A DNA stretch of 64,000 nt. Origin: Methylophaga sp. (lineage in GTDB: Bacteria > Pseudomonadota > Gammaproteobacteria > Nitrosococcales > Methylophagaceae). The DNA is taken from the NCBI GenBank assembly GCA_020831825.1, contig JAFIFW010000009.1, positions 1 to 64,000 of the forward strand, in the 5' to 3' direction. The first letter of the stretch is position 1, and the number at the start of each line of letters is the position of its first letter. The translations under genes and the position numbers were made by a program. Below, in pieces: positions 10,277 through 20,449 of this stretch. The notes beneath the pieces were generated by a model. The model saw nothing but the letters and a program-made list of their open reading frames with translations, made no database searches and was not told where the DNA came from.

Positions 10277-11233
10277 TTAGTCGTCGAGTGTCACGCCCCA
10301 TGGAAACGCACCCACTTCGATCTGTTTCAGCTCTTTTCTGGATTGGGTATCGACCACAGATACCGTGCCACTGATACCGTTTGCTGTATACAGTGTTGAG
10401 CCATCACGCGACAGGGTCAGACCCCATACACGATTACCCACTGGAATGTTATCGAGCAAATCAAGGGTGTTTGCATCCATCACGGCGACCGAGTTGCCAC
10501 GGCCAGTGGTGACGTAAATAATGCTGTCATCCGGGCTGACGGCGACTTCCATCGGCCGGGAATTTTCGATACTGTCAAGGCTGACACGCTTGATGATGCT
10601 GTAGCTTGAGGTATCGATGATTTGCACTTCGTTCGAAATCTCACTGGTTGAATACAGCAGGCTGCCATCACTGTTGAATGCCAGACCTCGTGGACGAGCA
10701 CCCACAAGAATGTTGGCAATGACTGTGTGGCCTTCCGTTTCAATGATGTGAACCATGTTGGATGATTCACTGGTCACTGCGGCAATACTTCCATCCGGTG
10801 ACACAGCTACACCCTCGGGTTCGATACCTACCGGAATCACCGCAATGATTTCGTTATTGACCACATCAATTACCGACGCTGTCGCATCATCTTCGTTTGA
10901 CAGGTAAATATTGCCGTTCGGCGCAACATCAAAGGCCTCTGGATCATCACCAGAAACCAGTCTTGGTCCGACTTCTAGTGTTTTTACATCGACCGTCGCA
11001 ATTGCATTGTCATCACTGATGGCGACATAGAGCGTGGATTGATCTGGAGACAAACCAATACCACGTGGTCGCTGACCGATATCAATTGTTGCCTCTACTT
11101 CGCCAGTTCTTGTATCAATAACACTCACAGTGTTGTCACGTTCGTTACTGGCGAACAGACGGTAGGTCGGATCTGCCCAAACAGCGGTGCTGAGCATGAT
11201 CATCGATGAGGCGAGTAAATGTCTTAATTTCAT
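10277..11233 (-). CDS. Periplasmic YVTN beta-propeller protein, PQQ-catabolism associated
   Basis: This is a 318-residue exported protein with signal peptide MKLRHLLASSMIMLSTAVWA. The remainder is about seven 40-residue blade repeats of the YVTN type. These include repeated elements such as NTVSVIDTRTGEV, RGIGLSPDQSTLYVA, EGVAVSPDGSIAAVT and RGLAFNSDGSLLYST. It matches the kind of propeller found beside PQQ-dependent alcohol dehydrogenase systems, and the upstream binding-protein gene supports this. The role in periplasm is not established; a scaffold or sensor for the dehydrogenase is possible. The gap to its upstream partner is 39 bases, so the two are probably one operon. Confidence 0.85.
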   Translation of the reverse strand: MKLRHLLASSMIMLSTAVWADPTYRLFASNERDNTVSVIDTRTGEVEATIDIGQRPRGIGLSPDQSTLYVAISDDNAIATVDVKTLEVGPRLVSGDDPEAFDVAPNGNIYLSNEDDATASVIDVVNNEIIAVIPVGIEPEGVAVSPDGSIAAVTSESSNMVHIIETEGHTVIANILVGARPRGLAFNSDGSLLYSTSEISNEVQIIDTSSYSIIKRVSLDSIENSRPMEVAVSPDDSIIYVTTGRGNSVAVMDANTLDLLDNIPVGNRVWGLTLSRDGSTLYTANGISGTVSVVDTQSRKELKQIEVGAFPWGVTLDD

Positions 11234-11272
11234 ATTATCTCCTTGGTTTTGTATTTTTTGCTTTGTAAGTAT

Positions 11273-12079
11273 TTACTGACAGCTGTTGTTTTTACCCAGA
11301 CTGTCGAGCCCGCCGGAAACACCGCGTAACGGAGCCTCGGCGACAATTTCATTTGCCTCGTCAATCAACAGAATAATTTGTCTCAACTGGCCGTTTTCGC
11401 GAAAGGTCATACCATCGCCTTTTTGACCGTCAAAAGCAATTTCTGTTTTCAGATGCGTCAACATGTCACTTGAATCAAGGTTCTGCGTTCTGGCAATGCT
11501 GTCTGTCACCATCTTGCTGGCTGCCCATCCTGCCCACGCTTCGTCATCCATCGGAACGCCATGCGCCCTGCTAAAACGGTTATTTAACTGGCGAGCAGCA
11601 TACTTTACAAAATCTTCGTGCCACGCTTGAGCTGTGACAGGTCTATCGGGATTACGTTCCTGCCACTGGGCCAGCGCATCTTGTTTCATCGAATCACTGA
11701 CGATAGTGCTCAGCAGATTTGGCTGACAGGCTTCGCGTAGGGCATCTGAACCAGAGGTCAAATTAAACACCGCAACATTAGACAGACGTTCGTGTTGAGC
11801 GATACGGAGCATGGTCTCTTCGTCGGTCGCCATCAACAGTACGGTGATATCTTCAATTGAGTCGAGTTCATCTAGGTTCACCACCTGTATCTGGTAGTTT
11901 TGGCCAAGAAACTGTCCTTGCAGATTGGCTTCATCAACACCTTGCTGAACACCCTTCCAGGCCGAACCTGATTCAGGTCCTGCGTAGTGAAGGGTAACTT
12001 CCAACACGTCAGCCATGGTTGCTGCGGGCAGCAAGAGCGCCCCAAAAAGTGCACTTGCCAATAATTTTTTCAATTTCAT
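11273..12079 (-). CDS. Substrate-binding protein of PQQ-dependent alcohol-dehydrogenase-associated ABC system
   Basis: The 268-residue protein has signal peptide MKLKKLLASALFGALLLPAATMA followed by a type I periplasmic-binding fold. Its C-terminal half has the pattern EAWAGWAASKMVTDSIART, then FDGQKGDGMTFREN, QLRQIILL and a final LDSLG...NSC. That resembles the PQQ-catabolism-associated ABC binding-protein family. The usual permease, ATPase and dehydrogenase genes are not in this window. It precedes the beta-propeller gene and likely shares its promoter. The ligand is unknown. The Shine-Dalgarno GGAGAG lies 6 bases before the ATG. Confidence 0.8.
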   Translation of the reverse strand: MKLKKLLASALFGALLLPAATMADVLEVTLHYAGPESGSAWKGVQQGVDEANLQGQFLGQNYQIQVVNLDELDSIEDITVLLMATDEETMLRIAQHERLSNVAVFNLTSGSDALREACQPNLLSTIVSDSMKQDALAQWQERNPDRPVTAQAWHEDFVKYAARQLNNRFSRAHGVPMDDEAWAGWAASKMVTDSIARTQNLDSSDMLTHLKTEIAFDGQKGDGMTFRENGQLRQIILLIDEANEIVAEAPLRGVSGGLDSLGKNNSCQ

Positions 12080-12294
12080 TTATCTCTCCATTTTTTATGC
12101 TCTAATCTACCGTAACGAATCTTAACCGTGCCTGAATCAGAAAAATCCTGATCTACTTTGCCTCACTAACAAAACTCAGACAGCAAAAAACACATATTTG
12201 TTCATTATCAATAAGATAGTCACTTATTAAATATTTCGAACTGTAAAAGAACAGGAATTTTTCCCATAAAAAGCCAGGACGATAGCCTTTTGAT

Positions 12295-12321
12295 TCAAGA
12301 AAAGCAGACCGTTGCCGATAA
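12295..12321 (+). promoter_or_regulatory. Sigma-28 (FliA)-type promoter
   Basis: TCAAGAAA (12295-12302), an 11-base spacer, and GCCGATAA (12314-12321). The -10 element is identical to the FliA consensus and the -35 keeps the AAG core. It would start transcription near 12328, about 30 bases ahead of the small gene at 12357. The -35 is weak, so this is a candidate. Confidence 0.6.
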
Positions 12322-12356
12322 ATTGATCGACTGTGAAAATGCTCGGAAGAACGAAT

Positions 12357-12596
12357 ATGACTAAGAAATGGCAGGAGTTAGAGCTGCGTAACATCATGCA
12401 AGGCCTCGAAGAGTTTGCCACTTTTATCAGTTACCGCAGCCACTTCGGTGACATGCGTGTTATCAGCGTGGAGTCAGTTTCACCTTCGGAAGGGCAAACA
12501 ATCGAGCATCACTCTGCCGAGATTCTGGCATTCAGAAAAAAAACCGCTGAATCTTTGCTAAACGAGCCACCGCCTCTTCAGCAAAAAATTCACTAA
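12357..12596 (+). CDS. Small protein of unknown function behind a sigma-28-like promoter
   Basis: This is a 79-residue protein beginning MTKKWQELELRNIMQGLEEF. I recognise no family. ATG 12357 is preferred over the in-frame GTG 12333 because GGAAG lies about 9 bases upstream. It has no signal peptide or membrane segment. The N-terminal third is predicted helical and amphipathic, and the C-terminus is proline-rich (NEPPPLQ). A sigma-28-like promoter lies ahead and a strong terminator follows immediately, so it is a monocistronic unit, isolated from the motility genes. If the promoter is real, it belongs to the late flagellar/chemotaxis regulon. Confidence 0.7.
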   Translation: MTKKWQELELRNIMQGLEEFATFISYRSHFGDMRVISVESVSPSEGQTIEHHSAEILAFRKKTAESLLNEPPPLQQKIH

Positions 12597-12623
12597 AAAA
12601 AGCCCGGAAACCGGGCTTTTTTT
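12594..12623. terminator. Bidirectional terminator between the small gene and secF
   Basis: The hairpin AGCCCGG-AAA-CCGGGCT (12601-12617) has seven A before and six T after it. It overlaps the stop codon of the plus-strand small gene and lies 6 bases past the secF stop on the minus strand, so it serves both. Confidence 0.93.
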
Positions 12624-12629
12624 ATGTCG

Positions 12630-13580
12630 TTAAACCTGACTGCCATCAGGATTGGCATTTTCGTCGTCTTCCTTCTGTGGTGGCATCAAGTCAGCCTTAC
12701 TGACCCCCATCGCCAAAATTGCGGCACTGGCCACGTAGATAGACGAATAAGTACCAATGAGCACACCAATCATCAGAGCTATCGCAAAGGCATGAATGAC
12801 TTCGCCACCAAAAAACAGCAGCGACAGTACCACCAGTAAGGTAGTCATCGATGTCATTAACGTCCTGCTCAGCGTCTTGTTCAAGGCCACATTAACCACT
12901 TCTTCGGGGCCACCTTTACGCAGCTTGAGAAAGGTTTCGCGGATACGGTCAAACACAACTATCGTATCGTTGAGCGAGTATCCAATCACCGCCAGAATCG
13001 CAGCCAACACCGTCAGGTCAAACTCCAGCTGCAACAACGAGAATATGCCCACGGTGATTACCACATCGTGAACCAGTGCGATGATTGAACCAAAAGCAAA
13101 GCGGTACTCAAAACGAAGCGCAACGTAGATCAGAATACCGAACAAGGCGTACAGCATGGCAAGACCGCCTTGTTCTGTCAGTTCCTCTCCTACTTGAGGC
13201 CCGACAAACTCAACACGGCGCAGATCAATTGACTGTGACTCCGCAGATTGCAACAGTGCAACCACCTGATTACTGATTTCAGCCATGTTTTCTGATTCAA
13301 TCACAGGAAGCCGAATCAGTACTTCGCGAATTGAGCCAAAATTCTGAACCGAAGCATCTTCAAAGCCACCGTTTGCCAGCGTACTTCTGATTTCATCGAG
13401 ATTAGCGGCTTGTGGATATCCCAGCTCAATCATGGTGCCACCGGTAAAATCGATTCCGAAATTAAGTCCGCGGGTACTGATGGAAAAAATCGAGACAATA
13501 ATCAACAACGCTGACAACACTACCGCGTATGGCCGCATTGCCAGAAAGTTGATATTGGTATCTCTGTTCAAAAATTGCAT
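12630..13580 (-). CDS. secF: SecF, protein translocase accessory subunit
   Basis: SecF works with SecD and YajC at the SecYEG translocon, using the proton motive force to complete export. The 316 residues show an N-terminal membrane helix (about 20-38), the periplasmic P1 domain, then five helices. Signatures are NFGIDFTGGTMIELGY, LRFEYRFAFGSIIALVHD and AVIGYSLNDTIVVFDRIRE. The gene follows secD after 12 bases. Order yajC-secD-secF is standard. Confidence 0.97.
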   Translation of the reverse strand: MQFLNRDTNINFLAMRPYAVVLSALLIIVSIFSISTRGLNFGIDFTGGTMIELGYPQAANLDEIRSTLANGGFEDASVQNFGSIREVLIRLPVIESENMAEISNQVVALLQSAESQSIDLRRVEFVGPQVGEELTEQGGLAMLYALFGILIYVALRFEYRFAFGSIIALVHDVVITVGIFSLLQLEFDLTVLAAILAVIGYSLNDTIVVFDRIRETFLKLRKGGPEEVVNVALNKTLSRTLMTSMTTLLVVLSLLFFGGEVIHAFAIALMIGVLIGTYSSIYVASAAILAMGVSKADLMPPQKEDDENANPDGSQV

Positions 13581-13592
13581 GTCGAAGAACCC

Positions 13593-15446
13593 TTATATTG
13601 ACAGCTGCGGTCGACGCTGACGTCCGTATATCAGATTGACTACGGCGCGAGTGCCAATAATGGCCGTGAACATTGAAGTGATAATGCCAAGCGACAGGGT
13701 CACGGCAAAACCTTTGATTGTCCCGGTTCCAAATCCAAACAGCACCACTGCAGCAATCAGCGTGGTGATGTTGGCATCAGCAATCGTTGAGAAGGCCTTG
13801 CCATAGCCAGAATCGATACTCGACTGCGGGCTGTTACCAGCACGCAGCTCCTCACGTATTCGCTCAAAAATCAACACATTGGCATCAACGGCCATACCGA
13901 CAGTCAGAACAATACCGGCAATACCAGGCATGGTCAGTGTGGCCTGGAGCATCGACAACAAGGCTACGATCAGGATCAGATTAAGTGCCAACGCCAGATT
14001 GGCGACCATACCGAAAGTACGATAAGCAAAGATCATAAAGACCAGTACGAAAGCAAAACCAAGCATCACTGACATAAAGCCCTGTTTGATGTTTTCTGCA
14101 CCCATGCTAGGCCCGACAGTTCTCTCTTCAACAATCTCAATCGGTGCAGCCAGCGCGCCAGCTCTGAGCAGCAATGCCAGATCCCGTGCTTCTGAGGTAC
14201 TGTCCAGTCCAGTGATCTGGAAACGTTTACTAAGCTGATCCCGAATCGTAGCGACATTAATTATTTCAGGTACCTGACGACGAATAGTTACCATCTCGCC
14301 ATCCACTTCACGCAGTTCTGTTTTTGATTCGATAAACACCACGGCCATTGGATTACCGATATTATCCCGTGTGACATTACTAAAGGCACGCGCGCCTTGT
14401 CCGTCAAGGGTCACCGAAACTGCAGGCGAACCGGTTTGCCCATCAATGGTTGATTGGGCATTGATGACCTGATCACCTGTCACCATGACTCGCCTCTGTA
14501 GCAGGAAAGGTCTGCCATCGCGGTGATAAAGCAGATCAGAATTGGGGGGGACCCGCCCATTCACCGCATCCTGAACATCTCTTTCAAAATCTACCAGTCT
14601 GAATTCAAGAGTTGCAGTTGCACCGAGGATATTTTTCGCTTGAGCCGTATCCTGCACACCCGGCAACTGAACGACAATTCGGCTGTCACCTTGCTGCTGT
14701 ACTGTGGGTTCTGCCACGCCCAACTCATTGATACGATTACGCAAAGTAGTGATGTTTTGCTGCAACGCCATGCTCTGTGTTTCTCTGAGCGCTTGGTCAG
14801 TCAATTGCATGACCAATAACGGGATTGCATCACTATCCTGACTGGAAACTTGCAGCTCCGAAAGCTCGCGATTAATGCGACGGTCTGCCTGATCACGCTG
14901 CTGAGCATCCCGAAATGCAACCACGATTGTGTCGCCTTCCACTTCGACACGTGTGTAACGAAGGTTTGCCTCGCGCAGCAGAACACGAATATCGCCAGCA
15001 AAACTGTTCAGGCTTTGTTGACGGACCGCATTCATATCCACTTCCATCAGGAAATGAACACCACCGCGTAAATCAAGGCCCAGGTTCATTGGGCCTGCAC
15101 CCAGAGCGGACAGCCATGATGGGGTATTCGGTGCCAGGTTGAGGGCGACGATGAAGTCACTGCCCAGCTGCTCGCTTAATAATGCCTGCGCCCGGAGCTG
15201 AGTATCACTGTCGTCAAAGCGAAACAACAGACGATTGTCGAGCAACTCTGCACGCTTGAATTGAATATCAGCATTTTTCAGCTTGGTCTCTGCTCTATTG
15301 ACTAGATCCAGATCGACTGAAGCTGTTCGCGTTGCGGAAACTTGAACTGCAGGATCATCGCCAAATACATTGGGTAATGCGTAAATAAAGCCCACTAGAA
15401 GCACAACCACAACCAGCAGGTTTTTCCACATGGGATATTGATTCAT
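13593..15446 (-). CDS. secD: SecD, protein translocase accessory subunit
   Basis: SecD is the larger partner of SecF in the inner membrane. The 617 residues contain a first membrane helix (about 8-28), a large periplasmic region with LGLDLRGGVHFLMEVD, NRINELGVAEPTVQQQG and the P1 head, then five helices in the C-terminal third. The RND-like motifs AGIVLTVGMAVDANVLIFERIREE and GTGTIKGFAVTLSLGI (landmarks) are present; the aspartate in GMAVDANV is the proton-relay residue. It has GGAAAG before the ATG and sits between yajC and secF. Confidence 0.97.
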   Translation of the reverse strand: MNQYPMWKNLLVVVVLLVGFIYALPNVFGDDPAVQVSATRTASVDLDLVNRAETKLKNADIQFKRAELLDNRLLFRFDDSDTQLRAQALLSEQLGSDFIVALNLAPNTPSWLSALGAGPMNLGLDLRGGVHFLMEVDMNAVRQQSLNSFAGDIRVLLREANLRYTRVEVEGDTIVVAFRDAQQRDQADRRINRELSELQVSSQDSDAIPLLVMQLTDQALRETQSMALQQNITTLRNRINELGVAEPTVQQQGDSRIVVQLPGVQDTAQAKNILGATATLEFRLVDFERDVQDAVNGRVPPNSDLLYHRDGRPFLLQRRVMVTGDQVINAQSTIDGQTGSPAVSVTLDGQGARAFSNVTRDNIGNPMAVVFIESKTELREVDGEMVTIRRQVPEIINVATIRDQLSKRFQITGLDSTSEARDLALLLRAGALAAPIEIVEERTVGPSMGAENIKQGFMSVMLGFAFVLVFMIFAYRTFGMVANLALALNLILIVALLSMLQATLTMPGIAGIVLTVGMAVDANVLIFERIREELRAGNSPQSSIDSGYGKAFSTIADANITTLIAAVVLFGFGTGTIKGFAVTLSLGIITSMFTAIIGTRAVVNLIYGRQRRPQLSI

Positions 15447-15494
15447 GTTGCTTTCCTGTCTTGTTGACTACTGCTGTTCGCAGTAGTGGCAAGA

Positions 15495-15824
15495 TTAGAT
15501 TTTTTTCAGAGTGCCCTTGGGCAAGACAGAACTAACAGATTCACGACGCACTTTGACGATCACCGATTCCGCAATCTCAACGGTCATTGCGTTTTCATTG
15601 ATCTCAAGGATTTTGCCCATGATGCCGCCATCTGTGACAATTTCATCGCCTTTGGCCAGCGCCGCCTGCATGGCACGGTGTGCTTTAGCACGTTTTGATT
15701 GCGGTCTGATCAGCATCAGATAAAACAGCACCAGCAGTATCACCGGGAAAGCAAAATCCAGAAGACCTGGACCTGACGAAGCGGCTGCATTGGCATAAGC
15801 CGGCGAGATAAAGAAATCCATCAT
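15495..15824 (-). CDS. yajC: YajC, Sec translocon-associated subunit
   Basis: YajC is a small single-span inner-membrane protein that associates with SecDF. The 109 residues have one hydrophobic helix (about 20-42) followed by the family motif LIRPQSKRAKAH and a basic cytoplasmic domain with GDEIVTDGGIMGKI. It is upstream of secD by 48 bases and downstream of tgt, as in most proteobacteria. Confidence 0.96.
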   Translation of the reverse strand: MMDFFISPAYANAAASSGPGLLDFAFPVILLVLFYLMLIRPQSKRAKAHRAMQAALAKGDEIVTDGGIMGKILEINENAMTVEIAESVIVKVRRESVSSVLPKGTLKKI

Positions 15825-15905
15825 AATTCCTCAAAAATTTAGTCATTCAAAAGAAGGCGATTATGCCACAGGCGTCCCGCACGGTGATAGCACTGCTTCC
15901 AGCGT

Positions 15906-17045
<1,140 letters not shown>

Positions 17046-17132
17046 TCATTTTAGTGAAGCCATCAAGCAAAGTCACAACCTTTGAGCCATCTTGCGGTAG
17101 GATCTGTAGCCGATATTTCCTGGAATATAAAT

Positions 17133-17825
17133 ATGACTGAATCGCCGATTATTGTAGCGCTGGATTTTGCCAGCCTCGACACTGCCCTTCATCTTGCCGA
17201 TCAACTTGACCCAGACAAATGCCGTGTCAAAGTCGGCAAAGAACTGTTCACCAGAGAAGGGCCTGCAGTGATTCATGCACTGCACAATCGGGGATTTGAA
17301 GTCTTTCTGGATCTCAAATTTCACGATATTCCTAACACAGTTGCCAAAGCCTGTGCTGCTGCTGCCGATCTGGGGATCTGGATGCTCAATGTTCACACAC
17401 TGGGCGGTAGCGCAATGATGAGTGCAGCCCGCCAGGCCGTAGGCACAACAAAAGATGCACCACTACTGATTGGTGTCACCTTGCTGACCAGTATGGATCA
17501 AGCAACTTTCAATGAAGTCGGTCTCATTGGTGATATGCCAGGCGCGGTTCAAAAACTCGCTTTGCTGGCAAAAGACAGCGGACTAGACGGTGTTGTATGT
17601 TCTGCACAAGAGGCCAGCCTGTTGCAACAGGACTTGGGAAAGGATTTCTGTCTGGTCACACCGGGTATTCGCCCTAAGGGTAGTGCTGTCGATGATCAGC
17701 ATCGCACCATGACACCAATAGAAGCTCTTCAGGCAGGCAGCCACTATCTCGTGATCGGCCGCCCCATCACAGGCGCGCTCAATCCGATGCAATCACTTGC
17801 CGAGATTGAAGCCAGTCTGGACTGA
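17133..17825 (+). CDS. pyrF: Orotidine 5'-phosphate decarboxylase
   Basis: PyrF makes UMP from OMP, the last step of de novo pyrimidine synthesis. The start is ATG 17133 ([16 protein letters not shown]); the frame extends upstream but without homology. This gives 230 residues. The active-site cluster is visible as ALDF near residue 9, VGKELF, and the catalytic [11 protein letters not shown] with the Asp-Lys-Asp relay. The phosphate-binding end TPGIRPKGS and VIGRPIT are present. It is a monocistronic plus-strand gene between tgt and the motility region, closed by a terminator. Confidence 0.97.
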   Translation: MTESPIIVALDFASLDTALHLADQLDPDKCRVKVGKELFTREGPAVIHALHNRGFEVFLDLKFHDIPNTVAKACAAAADLGIWMLNVHTLGGSAMMSAARQAVGTTKDAPLLIGVTLLTSMDQATFNEVGLIGDMPGAVQKLALLAKDSGLDGVVCSAQEASLLQQDLGKDFCLVTPGIRPKGSAVDDQHRTMTPIEALQAGSHYLVIGRPITGALNPMQSLAEIEASLD

Positions 17826-17839
17826 CACAAACATAAACA

Positions 17840-17858
17840 AATCGGGCAAACCCGATTT
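17840..17858. terminator. Terminator between pyrF and the mcp gene
   Basis: The hairpin AATCGGG-CAAA-CCCGATT is followed by TTGT on the plus strand, 15 bases past the pyrF stop. It also lies just past the end of the minus-strand chemoreceptor gene and may serve both. Confidence 0.75.
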
Positions 17859-17880
17859 TGTATCGTGAGTTGAGGTTCGA

Positions 17881-19074
17881 TCAGACCTTAAATTCACCGG
17901 ATGCTTCCTGTAGCTGAGCAGACAAACTGCTTAGTGTTTCTACAGCTTTAGACGTTTCACGAGCACCTTCGGCCGTGTGGTCCGCCACCTGGCTGATATT
18001 GACGATGCCTCGGTTGATACTTTCTGCTACGGAGGATTGTTCATTCGCTGCGTTTGATATCTGTTCACTCATCTCATCCATTGTCGATATCATGGCTGTT
18101 ATGGTATCCAGTGCGGCCCCAGCGCTTGCAGCCTTCTCAACGCTGGTTTTGGCTCGCTCTCGACCTTCATTCATTACTTTTACAGCCTGACGTGCCCCCT
18201 GTTGAAGGCGCTCGACCATTTCCTCAATTTCGTGAGTAGATGACTGGGTTCTGGCCGCCAGCGTTCTGACTTCATCGGCAACCACAGCAAAACCACGACC
18301 ATGCTCACCGGCACGCGCAGCTTCAATAGCCGCGTTCAGCGCCAACAGGTTTGTTTGTTCGGTAATGCCGCGAATTACATCAACAATCGCACCGATATTA
18401 CCGATATCAGCTTCCAGTTTGCTCAAGGTATCGGCGGCTTTTTCAACTTCACTTGCCAGTGAGTCGATAGACTCCATGGTCTCAAGCACAACCTGTTTAC
18501 CCGCTTTAGCTTCATTGTCTGCATTTTTTGCAGCTTCAGCGGCATTGGATGCAGTTCGGGCAACTTCTTGAACAGAGGCCGCCATCTCGTTCATTGCAGT
18601 GGCAACCTGTTCGGTTTCAGACTGCTGCCTCAATACACCATCGACCGTTTCTTTACTGATGACAGCCATGTTTTGCGTGGCCGTATTCAGTTGGGAAACA
18701 CCACCAATCAGGGTATGAACCAGCTTAGCGACATTTTTTCTGGCACTGTCCAGTTCAAAAGCCATCCAGCTAAAATCACTCTTTCCAGAAATGGCAATTT
18801 TCTGGGTCAGATCGCCTTTTTTGATATTTTGAATCCCGCCAACCAGCGTATTAGCCCGACTATCGCCAAAACGACCAATCAGATGTGCGAGATACATGAT
18901 AATCACACTACCGATGATGACAATGGCGATGATGACCTGCATCTGCGTCGTAAAGTCGAGACCACTATGAATCATCAGCAAACTGGCTACCGCCAGCAAC
19001 AGTAAGCCAGTAATGCCAAGGCTGGCCACTATGTACATGCGCTTTCTCAGCGAGTAATTTTCCAATTTAAACAC
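17881..19074 (-). CDS. Methyl-accepting chemotaxis protein without a periplasmic sensor domain
   Basis: This is a 397-residue chemoreceptor. Two membrane helices (about 15-37 and 42-64) are separated by only a handful of residues, so there is no periplasmic ligand domain. A HAMP-like linker ([15 protein letters not shown]) follows. The rest is the cytoplasmic coiled-coil signalling domain with the hairpin tip [19 protein letters not shown] near residue 245. It probably senses membrane or internal state rather than an external ligand. It follows fliK after 44 bases on the same strand and may share the sigma-54 promoter at 20351. No CheR-docking pentapeptide is visible at its end (ASGEFKV). Confidence 0.93.
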   Translation of the reverse strand: MFKLENYSLRKRMYIVASLGITGLLLLAVASLLMIHSGLDFTTQMQVIIAIVIIGSVIIMYLAHLIGRFGDSRANTLVGGIQNIKKGDLTQKIAISGKSDFSWMAFELDSARKNVAKLVHTLIGGVSQLNTATQNMAVISKETVDGVLRQQSETEQVATAMNEMAASVQEVARTASNAAEAAKNADNEAKAGKQVVLETMESIDSLASEVEKAADTLSKLEADIGNIGAIVDVIRGITEQTNLLALNAAIEAARAGEHGRGFAVVADEVRTLAARTQSSTHEIEEMVERLQQGARQAVKVMNEGRERAKTSVEKAASAGAALDTITAMISTMDEMSEQISNAANEQSSVAESINRGIVNISQVADHTAEGARETSKAVETLSSLSAQLQEASGEFKV

Positions 19075-19118
19075 GGTCTCTCTCCAATACTAGCCTGACG
19101 ATAATTTATCATGCTTTA

Positions 19119-20315
19119 TTATGCATACAAGCTGACGCCTGTCGTCAGCACCTCTGATTCTGCGTTCATGACACCATCTTGCTCAATGTTGTCGTCAACA
19201 ACTACGCCAACTTGAGTTTCCATGGCAAGTTTTTGTTCTTCGTTATTTTTATGTGATTCATCAGAGGCCTGATCATTCACCTCGGCATCGGTCAATTGCA
19301 AGCCATTTTCGCTCAGGCTTTCCCGCAGGCGAGGCAGCGCCTGTTCAAGTGCTTCACGTGTTGCGGCATTAGCGGCCAAAAAGGTGACACTGGCCTGTTC
19401 ATTCTGAACGGTCAGACGAACTTCTACAGGCCCGAGATTCGCTGGATTCATTCTTAGCTCAGCCAGATGAACGCCCTGTTTCGCCATCCATGAAACACGA
19501 CTCGTCATGACTTTTGCCCAAGCAGGATTATTCAGCGTGGGCTGAACGTCGAGAAGCGGCACTGCTGCTGAGCTTGCGTTTCCAGAGCCACTTGCAACGA
19601 CCGGGGTCAACATCGGCGTAACCAAGTTTACCGGTCCATCCGTTCTAGGGTGGGCAGATCCAGTGCCGCCAGGCAGTGATAACAGTTGCCTTGTTGATGA
19701 TTGAGCATCGGCTTTGGTGTTAACAGCCACGAAGCTCTGATTACGCGCATTAGGAGTACTGAGCGCCTGCAAAATATCAGAACGAATGGCGTTTTTGGCA
19801 GGCTTGTCAGTGTCAGTTGCAATTTCTGAAGAGGCCGTTGTCGGGTTTCTGAGTGCTTGAGACTCAGAGTTTCTGAGCTCACCGCGCGATTGATGCTGTG
19901 CGTTTACCTGCGCAGTCTCAGTAGTTTTGACCTTACGCCTAGTGGTTTGCTGTTTAGTTTCTGACTCTAAAGTGGACAGTACAAATACATCGGCGTCCTC
20001 AATATGCTCTTCTTCCAGCCCCCCCGAGTCATTGGTCTCGGTAACTTCGGTCTGCTCAACACCGTCATCCGGCAAGATCTTGCCGTCATCTGTCTCATTT
20101 TTTTCCGCTTTGTCATTCAATTCCGCTGAAGATTCTGCATCAGCTTGCTTGTCTCGGCTACTGACCGAGTCGCCTTGGGTGATTTGTCGATCCAGTTCAG
20201 AGACGAATGAGGATTGTTGCCCTGAGTCAACGTCAGCGCTGCCCAAAGTTTTCACAGGTACTTTGTTTGCAGCAGTATCCAGATTAATTGTCAGCATTTG
20301 ATCCATCGCATTCAT
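19119..20315 (-). CDS. fliK: FliK, flagellar hook-length control protein
   Basis: FliK is the secreted molecular ruler that stops hook growth and switches export to filament proteins. The 398 residues show the usual build: a long acidic, low-complexity N-terminal part, a linker, and a conserved C-terminal domain (about 275-345) with LRMNPANLGPVEVRLTV, the Flg_hook motif. Upstream is a perfect sigma-54 promoter. In Vibrio-type clusters fliK directly follows fliJ; here a chemotaxis-like cassette separates them, and fliLMNOPQR do not follow. Confidence 0.92.
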   Translation of the reverse strand: MNAMDQMLTINLDTAANKVPVKTLGSADVDSGQQSSFVSELDRQITQGDSVSSRDKQADAESSAELNDKAEKNETDDGKILPDDGVEQTEVTETNDSGGLEEEHIEDADVFVLSTLESETKQQTTRRKVKTTETAQVNAQHQSRGELRNSESQALRNPTTASSEIATDTDKPAKNAIRSDILQALSTPNARNQSFVAVNTKADAQSSTRQLLSLPGGTGSAHPRTDGPVNLVTPMLTPVVASGSGNASSAAVPLLDVQPTLNNPAWAKVMTSRVSWMAKQGVHLAELRMNPANLGPVEVRLTVQNEQASVTFLAANAATREALEQALPRLRESLSENGLQLTDAEVNDQASDESHKNNEEQKLAMETQVGVVVDDNIEQDGVMNAESEVLTTGVSLYA

Positions 20316-20350
20316 CTCGATTGAAAGAGAGCTCTCATTAAAAATGAGAA

Positions 20351-20366
20351 AGCAAACGATGTGCCA
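20351..20366 (-). promoter_or_regulatory. Sigma-54 promoter of fliK (perfect consensus)
   Basis: On the minus strand the site reads TGGCACA-TCGT-TTGCT. All positions match the TGGCACR-N4-TTGCW consensus with correct -24/-12 spacing. It lies 35 bases ahead of the fliK start. FlrC is the expected activator. Confidence 0.9.
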
Positions 20367-20449
20367 ATCGAAAAGCTCACATACAGAGTAACGCTGTGTC
20401 GCGAAGTAAACCGCCTTCTGTGAGACCGACTTGTCTGTGAGCGATCGAA

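Noticed and set aside
12227..12421. 64-codon minus-strand frame upstream of the PQQ-associated pair
   Set aside because: It overlaps the better supported plus-strand small gene with its Shine-Dalgarno and sigma-28-like promoter.
17098..17117. GCCGATAT near the pyrF start as a sigma-28 promoter
   Set aside because: No -35 element resembling TAAAGTTT lies 11 bases upstream, and a housekeeping gene is not expected in that regulon.
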